Source: Falsiroseomonas sp050563535
Lineage (GTDB): Bacteria; Pseudomonadota; Alphaproteobacteria; Acetobacterales; Acetobacteraceae
Direction of reading: 5' to 3'
Length of the DNA: 64,000 nt
NCBI RefSeq assembly: GCF_050563535.1
Contig: NZ_JBNXUO010000004.1
Location: forward strand, 62,001 to 126,000
The translations under genes and the position numbers were made by a program. Shown piece by piece: positions 53,958-63,249 of this stretch. Numbering within the stretch: position 1 is the first letter of the stretch; each line of letters starts with the position of its first letter. The notes beneath the pieces were generated by a model that worked only from the letters and a program-made list of their open reading frames with translations, was not told the origin of the DNA and searched no databases.

Positions 53958-55906
53958 GGCTGCGCCGCCCGCAGGCCCCGGGCGGCGTGCGTGCTGCGCG
54001 CCTCCTGCGCGACCCGCGCCTGCGCCAGTTCCGCCGCGACATGGCGCGACAGGCCGTGCTGCGTCTTCTCCCAGTAGAAGGGCCGCGTCGCGAGCTGCCA
54101 CAGCGCCTTCCAGGCGGCGACCGACATCAGCGCCCAGTACCCCACCGCCGTCAGGCCCAGCGGGATGAGGTCGAGCCAGCGGCGGCGCAGCGGCGCCAGC
54201 ATCGACAGCCAGATGAACAGCCCGTTCCCCGCCACAAGGTTGATGATGGCCACATAGGCCAGCGCCGGCGGCAGCAGGCCTTCGCCCGCGCCTTCCGGCA
54301 ACAGCAGGAAGGCGGCCAGCACCGCCCAGAAGACCGGGTTCAGCACGCCCGACAGCGCGGTGCCGCCCACGAAGAACACGAAGGCCAGCAGCCCCACCGG
54401 CCCCATGGCCCGCCACAGCGCGGCCGGGCGGCGCGTGTGGACCAGGAAGGTCTGCATGTAGCCCTTGATCCAGCGGCTGCGCTGGCGAACCCAATTGCCC
54501 GCGCGGCAATTCGCCTCCTCGTAGGTGGTGCTGTCGATCACCGCGACGCGCCAGCCCTTCTGCGTCAGCCGGATGCCGAGATCGGCGTCCTCCGTCACGT
54601 TGAAGGGGTCCCACGCATGCAGCGCACGCAGCACCCCGGTGCGGAAGTGGTTCGACGTGCCGCCGAGCGGGATCGGCGCACCCAGCCGTTGCAACCCCGG
54701 CAGCATCAGGTCGAACCACAGCGAGTAGTCCAGCGTGAACATGCGCGTCAGCCAGTTCTCGCGCGCGTTGTAGTAGTTCAGCCGGCACTGCACGCAGGCC
54801 AGCTTCGCGCCCCCGCGCCGGAAGGCGGCCACCACCTTGCGCAGCTGGTCGGGCTCCGGCTTGTCCTCCGCGTCGTAGATGACCAGGTGCTCGCCGCGGG
54901 CGAGCTGGAGGGCGTAGTTGCAGGCCTTGGGCTTGGTTCGCGGCTGGCTCGGCGGCACCAGCACGATCTCGAAGATGCCCTCCAGCTCCATCGCCACCGC
55001 GGCGTCGATGGTCTCCCGGTCGCCCTCCTCCAGCACCAGCTTGATGTCGAGCCTGGCGGCCGGGTAGTCGAGGTTGCGCAGCGCGTTCAGCAGGATCGGC
55101 AGCACCTCGGGCTCGCGGAACATCGGCACCAGGATGGTGAAGCCCGGCAGGTCCGCTTCCTCCAGCGCCGCCGCCGCCTCGGCCAGCGCGCGGTCGGCCG
55201 CGCCGCCGTCCCGCCCCGCGCCGGCCAGCACCAGCGCGCCCCGGAACAGCAGGCTGCCGAGGTAGAAGGCCCCCATCATCGCCGACAGGACGAGGAGCGT
55301 CGCGCCGGGCGCGAGCAGCAGGCCGCTCGCCAGCGCCACGGCGGACAGCACCAGCCCCGCCGCCTGCGGCGGCGTCAGCACCTGCCGCGCCGACATCACC
55401 GGGTCGCGTTCCGCCAGGCCATGCACGGCGCGGTGCGACAGCTCCGCCGCGAAGGCGGACTGCGCGGCGCGGGACACGTCGCGCGCGGTGGCCACCGCGA
55501 AGCGCACGCGCCGACCGCACCAGTCCCAGGCGAGCCGCGCCGCGCCGGGCGTCAGGCGGCTGACCGCGACCGTGACGATGCCCTCCGCATCCCGCCGCCA
55601 GGGGATCACGCCCGCCTGCGCATAGGTGCCCGCCAGCGCGGGGTCCAGCAGCGCGGGGTCCGGCGGTTCCGCGACGAGGTCGAGGAAGGGCAGGCCGCCC
55701 GCCTCGGCCAGCGCCCGCGCATAGTCGATCGGGCGCAGCCCGGGCAGCGCCATCAGCGCGTCCTGCAACGGCACGGCGGCGCGCTGCGCGGCGTCCTCGG
55801 CCGCGGCCAGGGCGGCGTCGGTCAGGATGCCGCGCGCGACCAGCAGCCGCGCGGCCACCCGTTCCGGCGGGGCCGGGGCGCCGCCGCCATCCATCAGCCG
55901 GGCCAT
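53954..55906 (-). CDS. GT2 polysaccharide synthase with N-terminal GspE_N/MshEN-like domain
   Basis: 650 residues from ATG 55906 (ATG 55894 is an alternative). Residues of about 14-160 resemble the GspE N-terminal/MshEN domain (RVAARLLVARGILTDAALAAA, LAEAGGLPFLDL, GIVTVAVS). Two membrane helices (183-228) lead to a GT2 catalytic domain: FTILVPMFREPEVLPILLNAL, DAED (345-348), VTEDADLG (TED) and QRSRWIKGYMQTF (QxxRW). Several C-terminal helices follow, as in cellulose-synthase-like enzymes. MshEN domains in other proteins bind c-di-GMP; the RLG-type motif here is degenerate, so binding is uncertain. It is coupled to the BcsB-like gene. Confidence 0.92.
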   Translation of the reverse strand: MARLMDGGGAPAPPERVAARLLVARGILTDAALAAAEDAAQRAAVPLQDALMALPGLRPIDYARALAEAGGLPFLDLVAEPPDPALLDPALAGTYAQAGVIPWRRDAEGIVTVAVSRLTPGAARLAWDWCGRRVRFAVATARDVSRAAQSAFAAELSHRAVHGLAERDPVMSARQVLTPPQAAGLVLSAVALASGLLLAPGATLLVLSAMMGAFYLGSLLFRGALVLAGAGRDGGAADRALAEAAAALEEADLPGFTILVPMFREPEVLPILLNALRNLDYPAARLDIKLVLEEGDRETIDAAVAMELEGIFEIVLVPPSQPRTKPKACNYALQLARGEHLVIYDAEDKPEPDQLRKVVAAFRRGGAKLACVQCRLNYYNARENWLTRMFTLDYSLWFDLMLPGLQRLGAPIPLGGTSNHFRTGVLRALHAWDPFNVTEDADLGIRLTQKGWRVAVIDSTTYEEANCRAGNWVRQRSRWIKGYMQTFLVHTRRPAALWRAMGPVGLLAFVFFVGGTALSGVLNPVFWAVLAAFLLLPEGAGEGLLPPALAYVAIINLVAGNGLFIWLSMLAPLRRRWLDLIPLGLTAVGYWALMSVAAWKALWQLATRPFYWEKTQHGLSRHVAAELAQARVAQEARSTHAARGLRAAQP

Positions 55907-57864
55907 TCCCGGCGCGGGCGGCGGAAGGCGTAGACCACCAGCCCGACCCCGCAGAGCCAGAGCACCCCCACCACCCAGGGCCGCCAGGCGAGCAGCGGCG
56001 AGGTTTCGGCCCGCGCCTCCGGATAGGCGACGGCGACCAGCGCGGGGCGGCCCGTGGCCCAGGCGAGCGCGACGCCCTGCCGGTCCAGCAGCGCGATGTC
56101 GCCGCGGTCCAGCCGCGGCGCCGCGGCGGGCGGCAGGAAGGGAAGGTTGCGGCCATCGGGCGAGCGCACCCAGATGCCGGGCCGTCCCTCCGCCTGCAGC
56201 AGCTGCGCGGCCAGCAGCGGGGACCCGGCATCGACCTGCATCAGCCTCTCGCCCCGGCGGTCGGTCAGCTCGATCCTGCCGGCATCTAACCGCAGCCGAG
56301 GCGCGCTGCCCGCCGGCGCTTCCCGCGTGGCGGCCAGGAAGGCGCGCCCGGGGCGCGGCGCCGTGCCGGGCTCGACCGGTGTCACGGTGATGGGCGCGCC
56401 GGCGGGGGCGAGGGCGCGCAGCAGCCAGAGCGGCAGGTTCAGCGCCTCCGCCGCCAGCACGCCGCCGGGGGCGTCCACCAGCAGCTCGAACCCCTCCGCC
56501 ATCGCGGGCGGCAGGCCGAGGAACTCGGCCGGCGGCGGGGCGGGGCCGAGGCGGATGGCGCTGCCCGGCAGCAACTGCGCAGGCGGGCCGGCGGCCGGCC
56601 GGTGCAGCAGCACGGAGATGCGGTTGTCGAGCCCGACCAGGCGCTCCGGCACCGGGAAGCCGATCCGCAGCCGCCCATCCGGGGGCAGGGCGGCGGAGCC
56701 GAGCAGCACCTCGTTCAGCAGGACGGAGGCGATGGCGCGTTCGGTCCCCGGCGGTCCGTTCAGCTCCACCTGGACCGCCTCGGGGCGGGTGCCCGGCGGC
56801 AGGTCGCGCGTCGAGAGGTCGAGGCTCCAGGCTGCGCGCGCCGCCTCCTGCGGGGCAAGGCTGCCGCGCAGGGCGGAAAAGGGCAGGGCACCCGCGGCCT
56901 CGGGCGGCATCTGCGCGCCCGCGGTGGCCAGGGCGGCGCCGCCGGCCGCGGCGCGCCATGGGCCTTCCAGCAGCCGCGCCGCGCCTTCCGGGTCCTCCCC
57001 CCCGATCACCAGCACCGGCAGGCCGGCCAGCTCGGCGACCGCGGCCGCCTGGGCGGATGCGCCGACGACCACCGCGCCCGTCTCCCACAGCCGCGCGCCG
57101 TCGGCGCCGCGCGCGGGCTCCGGCGCGGCGGCGGCGGCGATCCGCGCTTCCCGCCCGGTGGCCGAAAGGGCGAGCGCGATCCGCAGCGCGGCCGCGGCCT
57201 CGGCCGGCGGCAGCGCGCCCGGGCGAGTCAGCACCATCACCCGCGCCGGCATCAGCCGCAGCATCGCCTCGACCGACGGCACCACGCCGTCCGGGATCAG
57301 CAGCGCCAGGTGGCTGCCCGGCCGCGCCGTCGCCGTGCCCGCCGCGGGGCCGCCGGGCTCGACGAGGCGCAGCGTCAGGCGCAGCGCGTCCACCTCCCGC
57401 CCCAGGTCCTCGACGGGGACGGGCAGGTCGAAGGCGAGGCGCGTCGCGCCCTCGGGGAAGGCGCGGGCGTCGAGGAGCCGGCCATTGGCCCGCACCTCCA
57501 CGGCATGCCGCGCCGGGAAGGGGGCGACGAGGTCGAGGTCGAGGGAGAGCCGCGCCCTCATCCCCGCCACGCTGCGCGGCAGCGGCAACAGGATGTCCCG
57601 TTCCTCGGCGCCGAAGGCCGCGCCGGTGGCGAAGCCGAGTTCGCCGATGGCCAGCCGCCTCTCGCGCGGCGGGGGCGGGGGCTCGGGCGCCGCCACGGCG
57701 GGGGGCGGGGGTGCCTCTCGCCGGATCGCGGGGGGCGGGGGCGGGGTGCGCTGCGGCGCGGCGCGCGGCTGCGGCGGCCGCTGCTGCGCCTCCGCCGTGC
57801 CGGCCAGCGAGGTGGCGAGCAGGAGCGCGGCAAGGCAACGGAGTGGCCGGTGATCGATGCGCAC
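55894..57864 (-). CDS. Cellulose synthase regulatory subunit (BcsB)-like protein
   Basis: 656 residues from GTG 57864. A signal peptide (CLAALLLATSLAGTAEA) and a Pro-rich linker precede BcsB-like periplasmic modules (DILLPLPRSVAGMRARLSLDLDL, AVEVRANGRLLDARAFPEG, GFPVPERLVGLDNRISVLLH). A single C-terminal membrane helix (WVVGVLWLCGVGLVVYAF) anchors it near the synthase, as in BcsB. It is shorter than enterobacterial BcsB. It is the first gene of the operon, 16 bases after a very strong hairpin. Confidence 0.88.
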   Translation of the reverse strand: MRIDHRPLRCLAALLLATSLAGTAEAQQRPPQPRAAPQRTPPPPPAIRREAPPPPAVAAPEPPPPPRERRLAIGELGFATGAAFGAEERDILLPLPRSVAGMRARLSLDLDLVAPFPARHAVEVRANGRLLDARAFPEGATRLAFDLPVPVEDLGREVDALRLTLRLVEPGGPAAGTATARPGSHLALLIPDGVVPSVEAMLRLMPARVMVLTRPGALPPAEAAAALRIALALSATGREARIAAAAAPEPARGADGARLWETGAVVVGASAQAAAVAELAGLPVLVIGGEDPEGAARLLEGPWRAAAGGAALATAGAQMPPEAAGALPFSALRGSLAPQEAARAAWSLDLSTRDLPPGTRPEAVQVELNGPPGTERAIASVLLNEVLLGSAALPPDGRLRIGFPVPERLVGLDNRISVLLHRPAAGPPAQLLPGSAIRLGPAPPPAEFLGLPPAMAEGFELLVDAPGGVLAAEALNLPLWLLRALAPAGAPITVTPVEPGTAPRPGRAFLAATREAPAGSAPRLRLDAGRIELTDRRGERLMQVDAGSPLLAAQLLQAEGRPGIWVRSPDGRNLPFLPPAAAPRLDRGDIALLDRQGVALAWATGRPALVAVAYPEARAETSPLLAWRPWVVGVLWLCGVGLVVYAFRRPRREWPG

Positions 57865-57879
57865 GGAACCTCGGCACCT

Positions 57880-57934
57880 CGCGGCCACGGCTGGCCGTCC
57901 GGCCGCCGCGGCCGGACGGCCAGCCGCGGCCGCG
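57880..57934 (-). promoter_or_regulatory. Strong leader/terminator hairpin before the exopolysaccharide operon
   Basis: An 18-bp perfect stem (57888-57905 with 57909-57926), loop CCG, continues after one mismatch by 7 more pairs (57880-57886 with 57928-57934). It may terminate the upstream dehydrogenase transcript. It also lies between a GATAAT -10-like element (minus strand, 57961-57956) and the GTG start at 57864, so it may be part of the operon leader. Confidence 0.6.
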
Positions 57935-57955
57935 GGTCAATGTCAGATTGCCGTG

Positions 57956-57961
57956 ATTATC
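57956..57961 (-). promoter_or_regulatory. Possible -10 element of the exopolysaccharide operon
   Basis: GATAAT on the minus strand stands out in an AT-richer patch. At 17-base spacing the -35 would be TTTCGC (57984-57979), a poor match. Transcription would start just upstream of the large hairpin. Confidence 0.3.
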
Positions 57962-58004
57962 CCATTCGTCGCTGCGGCGCGAAAGGGTGCGAATCGTCTC
58001 AAAT

Positions 58005-59105
58005 TCAATAGCCGCGCTCGGGTTCCGCCAGCAGCGGGAAGGCCGAATGGACATGCGGCGCCACCACCGGGGCGGCCGGCAGGAGCTGCGACCTGTCCAC
58101 CTTCGCATAGCCGGTGGCGCCGAGCAGGCCGAGGCAGGTCTGCACCTCGTCCTCCAGCAGTTCCAGCACGCGCCGCACCCCCGCTTCGCCCGCGGCGGCA
58201 AGGCCGTAGCAGTAGAGCCGCCCGATCCCCACCAGCTCGGCCCCCAGCACCACCGCCTTCACCAGGTCCGTGCCGCGGCTGATGCCGCCATCCATCCAGA
58301 CCCGTGCCTTGCCGCCCACCGCCTGCACCACTTCCGGCAGCACGGCGAGCGAGCCGCGGCCGTGGTCCAGCTGCCGCCCGCCATGGTTCGAGACATAGAC
58401 CACCTGGACGCCGTGCTGGACCGCGATCTCCGCATCCTCGCCGCAGCCGATGCCCTTCAGGACGAGGGTGACGTCCGGGTGCTTGTCGCGGAAGCGGGCG
58501 ATGTCCTTCCAGGACAGCGCGGCCTGGAAGTTCATGCCGACGTTGCGCGCGCGCCAGTGCTTCACGAAGCGCTTGGCGATGTCGCGTTCGCGCCGGCTGT
58601 AATGGGCGGTGTCCACGGTGATGGCGAAGGCGTCGTAGCCGGCATCCACCGCGCGCCGCACATGGTCGTCGATGAAGGCGTCGTCGCCGCGGGTGTAGAG
58701 CTGGAACACCTTCGGGCCGCCTGCGGCGGCCGCCGCGCTGGCCTCGAGCCCCGGCTGGGTGACGCTGCTGACGATGATCGGCACGCCGAAATCCGCCGCC
58801 GCGCGGCCGGCGGTAGCGGCGCCGCCCGGCTCGAAGCTGTCGAGCGAGCCGACCGGGGCGAGGGCGACGGGCAGGCGGATGCGGCGGCGGCCGAGGAAGT
58901 CCGCCGTGCAGTCCACCACGCTCACGTCGCGCAGCACGCGCGGGCGGAAGGCGATCGAATCGAGCGCCGCGCGGTTGCGCTGCATCGTCGTCTCGGTCTC
59001 GGTCGCGCCGACCAGGTAGTCCCAGATATTGGCGTTCAGCCGGATCCTCGCGGCCTTCACGATCTCATGGAGAGTCTGGAACTGCTGCTGTGCCTCGGCC
59101 GACAT
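58005..59105 (-). CDS. FMN-dependent alpha-hydroxy-acid dehydrogenase (LldD/glycolate oxidase family)
   Basis: 366 residues, a TIM-barrel flavoprotein. IWDYLVGATETETTMQRNRAALD, LPVALAPVGSLDSFEPGGAATAGRAA, VFQLYTRGDDAFI, TVDTAHYSRRERD, VLKGIGCGEDAEIAV, YVSNHGGRQLDHGRG (catalytic His, Arg) and WMDGGISRGTDLVKAVVLGA (FMN phosphate site) are all present. Likely substrates are L-lactate, glycolate or mandelate; the family alone does not settle which. It stands upstream of the exopolysaccharide operon on the same strand, but the large hairpin argues for separate transcription. Confidence 0.9.
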   Translation of the reverse strand: MSAEAQQQFQTLHEIVKAARIRLNANIWDYLVGATETETTMQRNRAALDSIAFRPRVLRDVSVVDCTADFLGRRRIRLPVALAPVGSLDSFEPGGAATAGRAAADFGVPIIVSSVTQPGLEASAAAAAGGPKVFQLYTRGDDAFIDDHVRRAVDAGYDAFAITVDTAHYSRRERDIAKRFVKHWRARNVGMNFQAALSWKDIARFRDKHPDVTLVLKGIGCGEDAEIAVQHGVQVVYVSNHGGRQLDHGRGSLAVLPEVVQAVGGKARVWMDGGISRGTDLVKAVVLGAELVGIGRLYCYGLAAAGEAGVRRVLELLEDEVQTCLGLLGATGYAKVDRSQLLPAAPVVAPHVHSAFPLLAEPERGY

Positions 59106-59156
59106 ACTGGGTCCCCCTGGTCAGGGGCGGAATGTGCAACGCGGCGGTAGCGAAGG

Positions 59157-60628
59157 CTACCCCGGGCGCAGGCGCCGCAGCGCCGCGAGCACCGCGGCGG
59201 CACGGGGCAGCGCGCCGAGCCCTGCGGCGGGCAGCGGCAGGCGGCGGCGCCAGTTCGGGCGTTCGCGGTCGGTGCCGGGCAGGTTCACGGCCACCTCCTC
59301 GCCTGCCAGATCCTCAGCCTGCACCAGCACCAGGGCGGAAGGCGTGCGCGCCACCAGCGCGTGGACGGCGGCGGCCAGCGCATCGTCCAGCGGCGCATCC
59401 GGCGCGGCGCCCTCCGGCAGCAGTCCCTCCGCCTCCAGCAGGCCGAGCAGCGCGGCGCGGTCCGCCGCGCGTTCCGCCATCGCCGCCCCGGCATCGGCCA
59501 GCAGGCCGAGCGCCGCGCGCTCCGCGATGTCGGCGCCGGTCCAGAAGCCGGCCAGCGTCGGCAGGTCGTGGGTGGAGACGCAGGCGGCCGCAAGCGCGGG
59601 CCAGGCAGCGGGCGGGGTGAAGGCGGGGCCCTGCCTCTCGAACCACAGCACGCGGTAGGACAGGATGCCGGCCGCCTGCAACGCCTCGCCCGTGCCCTCG
59701 GGCACGGTGCCGAGATCCTCGCCCACCACCAGGCAGCGCGCGCGCTGCGACTCCAGCGCCACCTGGCCGAGCAGGTCGGCGAAGGGGCAGGCGAGATAGG
59801 CGCCCTCCGCCCCCTTCGCCCCGTCCGGCACCACGAACAGGCGCCGCAGGCCGAGGACGTGGTCGATCCGCAGCGCCGCCGCGTGGCGCATGTTCGCCCG
59901 CACCAGCCCCGCGAAGGCGGCGAAGCCGGAAGCCCGCCAGGCCAGCGGATCGGGCGGCGGCAGGCCCCAGACCTGGCCATCGGCCGCGAAGGGATCGGGC
60001 GGCGCGCCGACCGAGAAGCCCGGCAGGAAGCGCGCATCGCCCGACCAGATCTCCGCCCCATCCGCCGCCGCGCCCACCGCAAGGTCGCGGTAGAGCCCGG
60101 CGCCGGCCTGCCCGGCCTCGGCCAGTTGGCGGTCCGCCAGCATCTGCTGGAAGGCCACGAAGGCGACCGCATCGGCATGGCGGGCGGCGAAGGCGGGGAT
60201 GCCGGGCGCATCGCCGTGGCGCAACTCCTCCGGCCGAATGCGGGAATCCGGCGTCCCCTGCTGCGCCGCGAGGACGGTGTGGATGCAGAAACGGTCCAGC
60301 GCGACCCCGCCGGCGTCGCGGAAGGCCGCCAGCGCATCCCGCGCCGGGTGGACGGCCGGCAGCGCCGCCCAGGCCGCTTCGAGCACGGCACGCTTCGCGG
60401 CCCAGGCGCCGGCATGGTCCACCGCCGGCAGGGCGCGGAGCGCCGCGAAGGCTCCCTCCTGCGCGGCCAGGGCGGCGCGCACCGCCGGCAGGTCCGCCAC
60501 CAGCGGCAGCGCCGCCACGTCGAGGAAGACGGGGTCGAGGAAGCGGCGGTCCGACGGGTGGTAGGGGCTGGCGCGGCCGCGATCCGCCGGGAACAGCGCA
60601 TGCGGCGGGCTGAGGCCGAGGCAGCGCC
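59157..60628 (-). CDS. malQ: 4-alpha-glucanotransferase domain, 3-prime part of a frameshifted glgX-malQ fusion
   Basis: This frame carries the body of MalQ: LGLSPPHALFPADRGRASPYHPSDRRFLDP, LRIDHVLGL (nucleophile Asp), VVGEDLGTVP (acid/base Glu) and STHDLPTLAGFW. MalQ transfers alpha-1,4-glucan segments in maltodextrin and glycogen turnover. It has no start of its own: its N-terminal part lies in the preceding frame, fused to GlgX. The switch is needed at about 60621-60627, where CTGC stands in place of a single codon. One extra base (or two missing) breaks the fusion; it may be a real mutation or an assembly error. Confidence 0.85.
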
Positions 60629-63249
60629 GCGCCTTCCCGCCGCGCCAGGCGGGCGAGGTCCGCGACCGCGGTGAAGTCGCCGATGCCCTGGTCCCGGTCG
60701 TGCCGCGCGGCATAGATCTGCGCGGCGAGGCCGAAGCGCCGCGCGCCTTCGCCCAGCCCATCGGGCAGGAAGCAGCGCGGCGGCACGACCGCGAGGTGGC
60801 AGGACTGGTCCGGGGCGGCCTCGTCGGCCAGCAGGTGCCGCCCCTCCGGCAGGTCGGGCAGGGCGATGCGGCGGCGCGCATCGGCGGTGCCGTCCGGCCG
60901 CGCCAGCCGTTCCGTCGCCCCGTCCCCGGGCGCGAGGTCGATCAGCCGCTCCTCCCCCGACTCCAGCCGGAGGCGCAGCCGGACCGGGCGATGCGACAAC
61001 GGCAGGAGGAGGCTGCCGCCCCGGCCGGCGACGGTCGCCTGCACCGGCAGGGCGCGCGGGCGCGACAGGGCGGCGAGCGACTCGCGCTGCTGCGCCGCGC
61101 CTTCCGCCGGCAGGCCCAACGCGCCGAGCAGCGCGCGCAGCGTGGCTTCCGGCACCTCGTGCCGCGCGCCGGAGATCTCGTGCCAGGACGTCGCGATCCC
61201 GGCCGCCGCGGCCAGCCGTTCCAGCTGCGCGGGATCGTCGCGCCGCGCATCCCGCCGCGCCTCCGCCAGCAGCAGGACGGACCGCGCGGGCAGGGCCGCC
61301 GGCACGACCACGTTCGACGGATCGGCGCTGTCGGCCAGCAGGCGCCAGCGGAAGCCGGGGCGGGGCGGGGGCGGGGAGAAGGGCAGCGCATCCCCGCCGT
61401 TCACCGCGACCAGGCAGCGGTCGCCCGCGGCGTGGAAGGCCGCCACCAGCGCCCGGCGCTGCGGATACTCCCACGCGGTCCCGTCCATCGGCACGCCGTC
61501 CTCGCGCAGCCAGGCGACGTCGGGGGTGCCGTCGGGGCCGGGCTCGCCGGTCAGCGGCGCGGCGTCGGTCAGCGCGGGATGGGCGAGCCGCGCGGCGACC
61601 AGGCGGCGCGCGAAGTCCAGCAGGCCACGGTCCATGCCCCGCCAGTCGAACCAGCCTGTCGGGTTGTCCTGGGCATAGGCGTTGTTGTTGCCGCCCTGGC
61701 TGCGGCCGCATTCGTCGCCCATGCCCAGCATCGGCGTGCCGCGCGACAGCAGCAGCGTGGCCAGCAGGGCGCGGATGTCGGCATGGCGGCGGGCCAGCAG
61801 GGCGGGCTCCTCGCCCGGCCCCTCCGTGCCGCAGTTCCAGGAGGCGTTGTCCTCCGTGCCGTCGCGGTTCGCCTCGCCATTGGCGTGGTTGCGCTTCGCG
61901 GTGAAGCTGACGAGGTCCATCAGCGTGAAGCCGTCATGCGCCGCGACGAAGTTCACGCTGTCGCTCAGCGGGCGGTCGCGCAGGGCGTCGGTGGACCCCG
62001 CCAGCCGCGTGGCCAGCCGCCCCGTCATCCCCGCATCCCCGCGCCAGAAGCGGCGGATGTCGTCGCGGAAGCGGTCGTTCCATTCGCCCCAGCCGGGGGG
62101 GAAAGCGCCGAGCCGGTAGCCGTCGCGCCCGATGTCCCAGGGCTCGGCGATGATCCACAGGTCGCGCAGCACCGGGTCCTGGCGCATCGCCTGGATCAGC
62201 GGCGCATCCGCGTCGAAGCTGGCATCCCGACGCGCCAGCGTGGTGGCGAGGTCTAGGCGGAAGCCGTCGAGCCCCGCCGCCAGCGCCCAGTGCCGCAGCG
62301 CGTCCATCGCGAGCCGCAGCGGCCAGGGGCGATCGAGCGCCAGCGTGTTGCCGCAGCCCGCATCGTCCACGTAGCGCCGCGGGTCGCCCGGCCGCAGCCG
62401 GTGGAAGGCGGCGTTGCCGAGACCCTTGAGCGACAGGGTCGGGCCGAGCTCGTCACCTTCCCCGGTGTGGTTCAGCACCACGTCCAGCACCACGGCGATG
62501 CCGGCGCCCTGCATCGCCGCGATGGCCGCCCGCACCTCCGCCATGCCGCCCGGCGCCAGGCGCGGATCGGGCGCCAGCGGCGCCACCGGGTTGTAGCCCC
62601 AGTGGTTCGACAGGCCGAGCGGCGGCAGGTGCCGCTCATCCACCCAGGCCGCGCAGGGCATCAGCTCCACGCAGGTCACGCCGAGGTCGCGCAGATGCGC
62701 GAGCGCGGCGGGATGGGCGAGGCCGGCGAAGGTGCCGCGGATGGCCGGCGGGATGTCGGGATGCGCCGCCGTGAAGCCCTTCACATGCAGTTCGTATATC
62801 ACCTGCGGACCGCAGGGTGCGCGGCGGGGCGGGGCGGCGGGCGGCGCTTCCAGCACCGCCTTCGGGACCAGGGCCGCGCTGTCCACGGGGTCCGGCGCGT
62901 CGCCGGTGTCGAACAGCGCGGGGTGCAGCGCGAAGGGCCGGTCGAGCCGCCGCGCCCAGGGGTCCACCAGCAGCTTCGCCGAGTTGAAGCGGTGCCCGCG
63001 CCAGGGCTCCCACGGGCCTTCGACGCGCAGCCCGTAGCGGGTGCCGGGGGAGAGGCCGGCGAGGTGCCCGTGATGCACATCCCCCGTGCGGCCGGGCAGG
63101 CGGATGCGCGCGACCTCGCGCCCCGCCGCGTCGAAGACGCAGAGGAAGACGGCGGTGGCGCCCGGCGCGGGCCAGGCAAGGTTCGCGCCCTCGCCATCCG
63201 GCGTGACGCCGAGCGGCTCCGGCCGGCCGGCCGTCGCCTCAGCCCGCAT
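60622..63249 (-). CDS. glgX: Glycogen debranching enzyme GlgX fused to MalQ N-terminus (5-prime part, frameshifted)
   Basis: It starts at ATG 63249, overlapping the glgA stop by 11 bases. Residues of about 1-660 are GlgX (isoamylase-type GH13): a CBM48 N-terminus, VIYELHVKGFTAAHPDIP, GFRLDLAT (nucleophile Asp), IIAEPWDIG (Glu), AAHDGFTLMDLV, and NHANGEANRDG. The frame continues without a stop into a MalQ N-terminal domain (HLLADEAAPDQSCHLAVV, RHDRDQGIGDFTAVADLARL) up to about residue 874, where it must shift. Unshifted it would run on to 59314 (about 1311 residues) without a functional MalQ. Bifunctional GlgX/MalQ fusions occur in related bacteria, from memory. Confidence 0.9.

Noticed and set aside
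60600..60660. Programmed frameshift in glgX-malQ
   Set aside because: No slippery heptamer, stop codon at the shift site or stimulatory structure is evident. A mutation or sequence error is simpler.
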